Positions 56,253 through 64,000 of a stretch of 64,000 nucleotides of DNA are shown in pieces; position 1 is the first letter of the stretch; every line of letters begins with the position of its first letter. The position numbers and the translations under genes were made by a program. The notes under the pieces are model-generated. The model made no database searches and was not told the origin of the DNA. It saw only the letters and a program-made list of their open reading frames with translations. This stretch comes from Hexactinellida sp. DTS-2022 (taxonomy: Eukaryota > Porifera > Hexactinellida): assembly GCA_028753945.1 (NCBI GenBank), contig JAPNXP010000002.1, positions 12,648,001 to 12,712,000 on the forward strand. Reading direction: 5' to 3'.

Positions 56253-56318
56253 TATATTGAAACTATCTTGAATACATTGAAATGTATACCAAAATCAACA
56301 ACAGCAAGAAATGGTGGG

Positions 56319-56455
56319 ATATTGTCATTTGTCCGAATCTTATTTTGGAATATTGTCATTTGACAGAATCTTATTTTGGAATATTGTCATTTGTCCGAAT
56401 CGTATTTTCGAATATTGTCATTTATCTGAATCGTAATTTGGAATATCTCTAAATT
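56319..56455. repeat. 31-bp tandem array, left of MULE copy 3 (inner)
   Basis: Four to five units of GTCATTTGTCCGAATCTTAT plus TTTGGAATATT. Reverse complement of the array at 57872-58025. Confidence 0.92.
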
Positions 56456-56676
56456 TTTCCGGGATTTGAGAATAACAAACTCTTATATTATAGTATATCG
56501 ATATATCTGACTATCTAACTTAGCTTAGATTAAACGAGATTTTACTATATTCAAGTAATAGTAGTTTTAATGCAAGAATATGATATTGCTAAGAGAAGTA
56601 AATAATAATAGTAAGTTGTTAATATAAGTAATAAATTATCTGTGAATATTTCGAAAAGTGTGTCTATGTTGCATCG

Positions 56677-57651
56677 TCAAATTGGACATCCTCGGTCGAG
56701 TTCAATGACTTTCAGACTACAATCGCTGCAAAAGTTCGCATGCCTGCAGGGCATGAAAATCCAAGTTGTTGTGCGAGGCGAGAGGCATACTACACATAAA
56801 CGCTCAGAAGTATTGGTGTTTTGCTCCTCCGTGTCATCACCAGAATCTTCCGAATCGCTAATTTGAATGTGTAGAATTGGAATGGTGCCAATCGTATGAC
56901 TAATCGCTTGCAAGAACTCCCATGGTTTAACCTCTCCAAGAGTAAGTTTATGTTTAAGAAACGCCCTTTGTTCTTCATTTCTTACACTAGTTGTCTTCCT
57001 GCTCCGACTAATTTGTCTTCCCGATCGTATTCTTCCGATGTCACTGTCCACATCCAAGATAACTTCATTTATGTAGGACATGAAAGTGCATATTCTTGGA
57101 TGACTAGTCCTTATTCTGGATTTATATAACGTATAATCGTATAATGCATCTATGAAAAAAAACACTCCAATCTGGTCACCGCTTCTAACAGAAAATTTGA
57201 AATGTGCGCCAAGGCTAGTAGTAGATAACATATCTACAAATTCACTAACCGTCAATGGTATTTTGGGATGTGTTTTTCTCCTAGCACGATACATCGACAA
57301 TTCGCACTCCGCAAAAGAAATTTCACGTGCACATAAATTGTTCCTAGTAACGTCATCGAATACCTCCCTTAGACCTGTTGTTTCCACCTGCTTGGCAACC
57401 GTTTTGCATTTGGGTTTGAGCTTATAAATATCAGCTTTGTAGGCATCAACATCATGATTATGTTCCTTCATAGGGATTATCAAATTTCTAGCACGATTTA
57501 TTTTACCAGTTCCCTTACAACCACTCCAAAAGATTGCGCACTTTAAGTAAATATATTTCTCAGTAATTTTTTACTGAACATACTTGTGTCCGTCAGTCGA
57601 TGTAAGAATATTTCCTATACAGCGTTTATACTCTTCAGAATTGAATTCCAT
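56677..57651 (-). pseudogene. FLYWCH-RING derivative of the MULE (copy 3)
   Basis: ATG at 57651. FLYWCH finger (YLKCAIFWSGCKGTGKI..EHNHDVDAY), linker with KCKTVAKQ..LREVFDD, a partial MULE N-domain up to RSGDQIGVFFF, then direct in-frame joining to the post-catalytic region (RIRTSHPRICTFMSYINEV). A RING follows: LCVVCLSPRTTTWIFMPCRH ANFC..C..CPI. The two catalytic Asps and the C/H motif are deleted as one block. Only two stops break the frame: TAA at about 57573 in the FLYWCH, and TGA at 56677-56679 exactly where the last RING Cys (CPIC) should be, after which the frame continues RCNIDTLFEIFTD. Flanked by inverted 31-bp arrays. Confidence 0.88.
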
Positions 57652-57871
57652 AACGTCCTATATATTGCGAAATAATTTGGAAGTTAATTATGGGAATTAT
57701 TTTATACTAATAAGATGAATGGATATTTCTAGTAATCGATTCGCGAAAATAAAAATATAATGAAATTGCAGTTGTGTGTACTGATTCATAACGTGTGATA
57801 AATAGACAAGGTTTGTTTTCCTATACTAGTATCATGTTGCAAATATCTTTTTTATTTATCAATAATCACTT

Positions 57872-58025
57872 TTCAGACAAATGACAATAATCCAAAAATA
57901 CGATTCGGACAAATGACAATATTCCAAGTTACGATTCGGACAAATGACAATATTACAAATTACGATTCGGACAAATGACAATATTCCAAAATACGATTCG
58001 GACAAATGACAATTTTCCAAAAAAA
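57872..58025. repeat. 31-bp tandem array, right of MULE copy 3
   Basis: Five units of GATTCGGACAAATGACAATA plus TTCCAAAATAC. Inverse of 56319-56455, giving the element a repeat-built inverted terminus. Confidence 0.92.
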
Positions 58026-58039
58026 TCAAGTCAATTGAC

Positions 58040-59400
58040 GTCAAAATTGTGATAATTATATATATATAAAGTGGGTGAATAAAACGATTATGGGTCAATT
58101 TAATCTGCTTCGTCACCCCCATGTGAAATCCCCAGAAGAGTTAAAGTGCTAAATTAAGGTCTATTACCGAGATTTACATGGAGACATACTACATAGCTGC
58201 ATAGCGAGTTAAAAGGTTATTGCATGTATATAGGATAAGATATGCTTCAAATCCCTTAAAAAATACTTTCTAAGAATGGACCTCCCATGGTGACAAATGA
58301 TGTAGGAATGTTCAAAAGGTTATTACATTAAAACTTAAAGTATAGTCCCGATTGCGTTGAAATTTCAGTGTAGCTAGTACTTATTGTATACTGTTCAAAA
58401 ATAGAGAGGGACCTTAGGGTCTACATAGCTCGTCAACGGTATTGAGCTAGTAATTGATTCAGTATTTATATAGTGTTTTCTAAGTGCATATCATGATTTC
58501 AATTGATTCTGATACTTAAATTTCAAACTGCAGCTATTTAAAGAATGATTTCGTCATTGAGAATGTATTACGAAGAATTCTTAGAAATTCTTAAAAAAAC
58601 ATATTTATGTAATAGATTTTATTCTCAATAGGCTTCTGATAGGCTCAAAAAATACAAATATATTGACAAATTCCAAAGTTTCAAAGGCTGGAATAATATG
58701 AGTTCCCGAATCCCAATGAATATAATCTAGGATGCATGAGAAACTCAGTTTTGTTGATTCCGCATAGAATTGAATTCACAAGGTATTCATAAAATTATTT
58801 TCTCAGAAGATTTCCATTATAATCTCCATTAATTAACGGTATTCTAACATTATAATCTCCATTAATTAACGGCATTCTAACATTAATGATTATATAGAAT
58901 CGACTTTAAAAAAGTCTGTAACTTGATAACTAGTGTTGCGTTACTCATGACACTTTGTCTACACAAAATATAGCATTTTAATAGATAGAATAAAATAAAG
59001 AAGTGCAAAATCTCCATTTTTTCCCGACGAGCTGTGTAGAGCCGGTGTGGGACTCCCTGGAACTGAAAACAAAAATTATATTGTTATGTGAATAGCCACT
59101 AGCCTATTCTATCAGCTATTATTCAAGACAAAGTTTGACTCTCTAGCTCAAATACTTTCAAAGTTACAGTCAAATATTTAAATATGGAACTAAAAAGACA
59201 TATCATTTACTTGAACATTAATTGAAATTTGACTATGCAAAGGATTTTATTAGAGAATTGGGTAGTTATCAATGCTTGTAGTAACTATAAAAGTTAGTAC
59301 TAACTAGTAGTAGTAGCACAAAGGAATAGAGAGCTTTTAGCGATTCATTGTTTACTTTCAATACGTATTACTGGAGTGACTAGTTGAAATTTTCTGGAAT
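58040..59400. other. AT-rich spacer, nothing recognised
   Basis: No coding motif, RNA or transposon end. Contains a 36-bp tandem duplication (TTATAATCTCCATTAATTAA.. at 58815-58885). Confidence 0.5.
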
Positions 59401-59814
59401 GTTTCCAGAAAATTTTCGAAACCCCAGAGTGGTGGCAACACCACTCGGACTGTTGTAATACTGTCAATGGTGGCAGCTTGATACAGCAAGGTCCCGAAGC
59501 TTCACGACATCTTTATATTTCATACGTATTCTTTCTTTTCCGATTCTTTCTTTACGATTGTTAGATCACACTGACTAAACAGACCTCCCACTAGTACACA
59601 CTTAGTATAGGACTATCATTAGTTATATATTAGATCTCGTAGCTGCATTTAGTAATGCAAGCGAATCTTAATTCTGTAATTCTTTATCAGTCAATAAACT
59701 TATATCTCTTAAGTCTACGACGCACAACATAATTACAGAATTAACTTAAAGTCAATAAACTTATATCTCTTAAGTCTACGACGCACAACATAATTACAGA
59801 ATTAACTTAACCCC
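59401..59814 (+). other. Probable Gypsy LTR/leader
   Basis: Sits just before gag. Ends in two tandem 61-bp copies (59690-59750, 59751-59811) of GTCAATAAACTTATATCTCT.. TACAGAATTAACTT. No second LTR is in the window, because the element is truncated at about 62590, so LTR limits and primer-binding site cannot be proven. Confidence 0.45.
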
Positions 59815-60748
59815 ATGGCGACGAATCATCCGACAGTTCCCCCTCTCGCCGAAAAGGAGCGCATATCCGATTGGCGCGTAATATTCGAAGCGAGCACGGA
59901 AGCGATACGAACTCAGGACGACGGAGAGAAACGCGTGCTGCAAATGCTACCTGCATACGTAAACCGCACCTTTGAAGACCGAGAGTGCGTTCGCGAGATC
60001 GTAAAGACCGCAGCTACTGCTAGTGAGGCACTCGATGCACTCGCCGCTACTCTGGACCCGCCAATAGACCAATATAGCTCCAGGCAAGCCCTCTGCCGGC
60101 TCACCTGGCAACCTGGCAAATCTATCGACCACCTATACTTCAAAGCAAAACGTTTGGCAGCGGAAGCAGGAGTCGACCTGAAGTTTGTGGCTTCTCTGAT
60201 AGCCTCCCAACTCCCGCGTGATGTTGAATCGAAAATCAAGGGTACAGTGGTCGAAATTGAGAGCGATCTTGGAGGCGCCGCTAGCAGGAAACTACTGATC
60301 GATATAAAAAGAGAACTGAACGACCGCGGACACGCACTGGACAAAGGTAGTCGAGACGTAGAGCGAATCGTCATGGTAGCTTCGCTAGCGAGCCAGTCCA
60401 CCACAGAACCGCCTGTTTCCGACGGGGAAGAAGAATCGGATGCTCCCGGGAAAACTATAGCATACACCCAACAGAAGCGAGCCAGGAGAGGTCGAGCATA
60501 CAAAGCTCTGCCACAACACCCGATGAGCTGTTACATATGTGGCGAAGATCACTTCTGGCGCTACTTTACAAAGAAATGCTGCCCCATCTGTGGAGGCAAG
60601 GGACATGGTATCAGCAATTGCCAAAGGAAGAAGTTCATCGGAAGCAAGAGTCGTATCATGCAAATTTCCGAGCGCCACCCCGAATCCGAACTATCTGTGA
60701 TACTATCAGTAAAGCTAGCAAATACACCAATGAAGATGATCCTGGATT
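59815..60748 (+). pseudogene. Gypsy-type gag with zinc knuckles, running into protease
   Basis: ATG at 59815 (MATNHPTVPPLAEKERISDW). A capsid-like helical region of about 200 residues (QLPRDVESKIKG) and a charged linker precede the nucleocapsid: CYICGEDHFWRYFTKKC is a degenerate knuckle, and CPICGGKGHGISNC is a proper CX2CX4HX4C. The frame continues toward the protease (MKMILDS) and is cut by the hAT MITE at 60749. Codon use is distinctly richer in G+C than the surroundings, suggesting a fairly recent retroelement. No frameshift before the insertion. Confidence 0.87.
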
Positions 60749-61121
60749 CAGTGGCGGCGCCAGGGGGGGGCCAGGGGGGGCACGTGCCCCCCCACGGGAA
60801 AATGGTGCCCCCCCGCCAGGGGGGGCACACTTATGAAAGATTCTTTGGAAAACAAATATTCTCAGATATTTTTAGCGAAATATGAACAATATTGAACATC
60901 AACAACAAGATCCACCAGTTTGAAATGCGAACGGCTTGCGATTCTTGGAGTTTTGGGCAAATTGGGATTAGTTTTTTATACTCTACTGGGAAAATATGTG
61001 GATTCTCGAGTCTCGACGGCAACTATGAATTCCTGCGATTTTTCTAAAAAGGTGTACCCCCCTGGGTTCAGGTTTGCCCACCTGGTGCCCCCCCAGCGGC
61101 GGCGCCCTGGCGCCGCCACTG
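60749..61121. mobile_element. hAT MITE in the Gypsy protease motif
   Basis: 373 bp, ends CAGTGGCGGCGCCAGG and CCTGGCGCCGCCACTG, exact duplication CCTGGATT (60741-60748, 61122-61129). Removing it with one duplicate restores the aspartic protease box DSGAGPS. Subterminal G/C runs (GGGGGGGCAC) are strongly biased. Confidence 0.94.
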
Positions 61122-61660
61122 CCTGGATTCCGGCGCCGGGCCTTCAGTCCTTGACATAGGCGACGACCAAATCGTACGGCATTCATTTGGGGTCTTTCAA
61201 GATCCCAACAAAGCCCGCATATTAGGCAGAGATCTACTGAGGAAATTCAGCCCCACAGAATTTGATTGGAATACACAGCGCATACGATTGGGATCCGTCT
61301 GGAAAGACACACAAGCTATTCTGGAGGGTGGAGACCCTTTGATCCGCTCAGCAGTCGCCGCTCTCGAGAGCGAAGATTACTTTAAACGCAGGACCGTAAT
61401 TCAGTACTGTAAGTACACCGGGACGGATAAAAGTCTCCATCAACCCAGACCTACCCGATAACGAGCGATTGCAACTAGCCGCCTTAGTCGACGAATTCTC
61501 GGAAGTGTTCGCGGCCAACTCCAAGTCGCCTAACATCACGCCAAACGCTACTCACTCAATCGATACCAGTGGCAGACTGCCCGTAAAACACAAACAGCGG
61601 CGCGTCTCCCCAGTTACTCAAGCCCTAATTGATGAACAAGTTGCAGAAATGCTGCATAAC
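61122..61660 (+). pseudogene. Gypsy protease remainder and pre-RT linker
   Basis: After the MITE the frame reads SGAGPSVLDIGDDQIV (retropepsin active site) and ARILGRDLLRKF, the typical GRDLL box near the protease C-terminus. A 1-base shift lies near 61410. The frame then gives RIKVSINPDLPDNERLQLAA, FSEVFA and ALIDEQVAEMLHN, the usual lead-in to Gypsy RT (EEV-x-x-ML-x-x-GII). It is cut by the second hAT MITE at 61661. Confidence 0.83.
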
Positions 61661-61949
61661 CACGGTACGTGGTATACCGATGGTATAATTAGGTATAATT
61701 AATTATACCAAATTAGGAACTGTTCGGTATAATATTCTAAACTTCCATTACACATTTAATATACCTACATCTATACTACCCTAAATACTCGAAATATACG
61801 TGGTATATTGTGGTATAATATTGGTATAATCTAGGTGTAATCTAGGTAAATTCAATAAATATTAAGCATTAGGTGATATACCGAAACTAGACACTAATTT
61901 GGTATAATTGGTTATACCTAATTATACCATCGGTATACCAAGTACCGTG
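61661..61949. mobile_element. hAT MITE in the Gypsy RT
   Basis: 289 bp, ends CACGGTACGTGGTATACCGA and TCGGTATACCAAGTACCGTG, exact duplication TGCATAAC (61653-61660, 61950-61957); interior rich in GGTATAAT. Removing it restores MLHNGIFRPTNSPW in frame. Confidence 0.94.
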
Positions 61950-62590
61950 TGCATAACGGGATTTTCCGCCCAACCAACTCTCCATGGAGTAGCCCCATAA
62001 TCCTAATTACCAAGAAGGATGGAAGTACCAGATTCGTAGTTGATTATCGCGCTTTGAATGACCTGACTCGCAAGGACGCTTATCCTATGCCCAACCCCCG
62101 CGATATTTTAGACAGCCTACACGGCGACCGTTACTATTCCTCGCTAGATTGCGCGAGCGCATATTGGGCCGTGGCAATTGATCCCAAAGATCAAGCAAAG
62201 ACAGCGTTTTCGACACCTAGGGGACATTTCGAAATGACACGAATGGCTTTCGGGTTGTGCAACAGCCAGGCGACCTACCAAAGGTTGATGGACAGCACTC
62301 TACACGGTGCCGAACGCTCCCATTCATACGTGGATGACATTTTGGTTCATTCCCCTAGTCTAGCGATACATATCGGAGATCTCCGGGATACACTAATCCG
62401 ACTCCGCCGGGCGAAGATCCAACTACGCGCTGACAAATGCCGTCTTGGATACCAGGAAATCGAATTCGTGGGACATACGATAATCCCAGACGGACACAAG
62501 CCACTCCCGATCAAACATTCAGCGGGTAACCACTTATCCACAGCCAAAGAATCGGACTGAACTCCGGAGCAACGGGTGCACCCGTGCCGC
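61950..62590 (+). pseudogene. Gypsy reverse transcriptase, 3'-truncated
   Basis: GIFRPTNSPWSSPIILITKK, RFVVDYRALNDLT, DAYPMPNPRDILDSL, YYSSLDCASAYWAV (first catalytic Asp), TRMAFGLCNSQATYQRLMD, SYVDDILVHS (YVDD box), KCRLGYQEIEFVGH. All RT blocks up to the thumb are present and in frame. The element breaks near 62555-62590, so RNase H, integrase and the 3' LTR are absent here. Confidence 0.88.
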
Positions 62591-62986
62591 CGGCGCCCTA
62601 GCGTGTAAAAGTTAAGTCAAGTAAAATAAAGGTGAGTAAACCAATTGGGGGTAGGATAAAAAGAAAACAGGCTACGTAATTTTCACACTCTTTTTTAAGA
62701 ACCCTGGTTTGAAATATTTTTCGAAGTTAAAATTGGAAATGGATATCCACAATATCTATGGATAGGACAATAACCCGATATCCATCCATGGAGATCCCCA
62801 TGGATCCCATCATATCCACGGCAAGCCTGGTAATGTGTGACCGTATAATCAGATAAATAGATTGAAAACTAGGGTATGTATAGCACGTTACTTAAACAAA
62901 AGTTTTACTTATTAAATAAAATTATAAAATAGTTATCAATCTATCTATCTATCTATCTATCTGTATATTAAAAGCGGAATTATTGT

Positions 62987-63029
<43 letters not shown>

Positions 63030-64000
63030 TGTCCTGAATTAATTGGAAAGACTACGAGTCCCAGAAAGCTGAAAATTTGTATCCAGGGGTCATTTTGTAC
63101 TGCGACAACGATATATTGGTTTTCTAAGCGAAATAACGGGATTATGACGTCATAAAGGCACATATTTGGGAATAACTCATTCAGTTTTTACTCGATTAGC
63201 CCACAATTTTAGATGATAACACAACATACAATGAGACACACGTATACCGATTTATGGGAATGTGACGTCACGTAGGAACTAATTTGGATTCAGCTCTTAC
63301 AATTTTGCTTCGATCATCAATCAATTTTGTCACATTATAAAATAGATTGTATTGCATGTCTCTAGAAATTTTTATAATTTTCGCATTTAATCTGAGCCAG
63401 GCCATAACAAAAATGTAACCTCCAATTGCTGCATCATTGCACATATTGAGGTTTATGATTTAATCTTCACCTACAATATTTCCGAAATTGCATACTTGAT
63501 TAATCCAGTTTGGCTTCAATCAGTTTATTTCAAATCGTGATAAATTTAGCTTACGTCAATGACATAAGTATGCATAATATTACTATTAATCTGATTTGTT
63601 TGGTTAACAAAGAATGCGCTTAGAGTCTCTAATTCATTGTTTATTTATTACACCTATATTGGCTTCTATAATAAGACTATCAATGGAACCTCGGATTTCT
63701 ACTAGAAATTAATTAATTAAGTTAGGTAATCTTATACTTTTTGAGATACACATAAGAATACAAAGGTCACTCCCCGGAAATTCCAACGGAATGTATTTGT
63801 ACAAAATTTACGGTGATTTTGACCTTTAGTGATATCAAAAAGGTATAAAAAATGCCCGAATCAAATTTTTATTTTGGATTTGGATAGATAGCATGTCAAA
63901 GTATAGCTAGGATTGGTTAAACTAAATTTATCGTTTTTCATGAATTTACAATTATTTACCCCTCTATGGCCATATTATTCTATAAGAAGATGATATTGAC
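62591..64000. other. Non-coding tail with simple repeats
   Basis: (CTAT)n at 62937-62961 and (GT)n at 62992-63026. Short AT-rich DNA with GTTATGACGTCATAA-like palindromes near 63143-63157. No gene or RNA recognised. Confidence 0.55.

Noticed and set aside
55791-56359. Three overlapping minus-strand ORFs (94-163 codons) with repeats of DMCRTYKNQFGH
   Set aside because: They are the three reading frames of a stop-free 31-bp tandem array; the protein repeat is only the array translated.
59913-60503. 196-codon minus-strand ORF
   Set aside because: Antisense shadow of the GC-richer Gypsy gag.

Overview
The window is AT-rich, intron-bearing eukaryotic DNA, almost certainly from an invertebrate animal. 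Supporting signs are a THAP-type P element, FLYWCH-MULE transposons, a DIRS retroelement, an Academ/XPG transposon, a Ginger/GIN1-like integrase, a Golgi class I alpha-mannosidase with a metazoan-style type II membrane N-terminus, and GT-AG introns. The species cannot be named from the sequence. Most of the 64 kb is transposable-element debris. I see no rRNA, tRNA or CRISPR.

Two host genes are supported, both on the minus strand and both split by introns full of transposons. Gene 1 is a multi-pass membrane protein with a DUF1295/steroid-reductase-like C-terminal region. Its exons are 42806-42347, 36911-36723 and 14171-13882, and their splice phases match across about 29 kb. Gene 2 is a Golgi GH47 alpha-1,2-mannosidase. 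It starts at 11575 (exon 1 11575-11206, exon 2 8477-8287) and continues beyond the left edge or in exons I could not find.

Layout. 1-1925 is a decayed minus-strand DIRS element. 2063-4536 is a six-exon integrase gene (DD35E spacing, first Asp replaced by Tyr). 4.9-13.8 kb holds hAT and pogo MITEs around mannosidase exons 1 and 2. 14-20.6 kb holds hairpin elements, a pogo/Tigger transposase relic and hAT MITEs. 21074-23647 is a complete hAT element. 24.2-34.7 kb is a four-layer nest: a LINE interrupted by a FLYWCH-MULE-RING transposon, that interrupted by a 6.4-kb Academ-type transposon (26549-32959), and that interrupted by a hAT MITE (28534-29171). 39.8-41.9 kb is a second MULE-RING copy with a 31-bp tandem array. 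43256-49085 is a tandemly duplicated repeat; its first unit carries a hAT MITE and a P element, and its second unit preserves both empty sites. 49.1-55.6 kb is bounded by inverted arrays of a 16-bp palindrome and holds a P-like non-autonomous element. 55.8-58.0 kb is a third FLYWCH-RING copy, lacking its catalytic core, between 31-bp arrays. 59.4-62.6 kb is a Gypsy element cut by two hAT MITEs. The last 1.4 kb holds only simple repeats.

The unifying theme is repeated nesting. For many insertions the target duplication can be read directly, and for four of them removing the insert plus one duplicate restores the interrupted reading frame. Coordinates of intron-split or degraded genes are from manual reading and may be off by a few bases.
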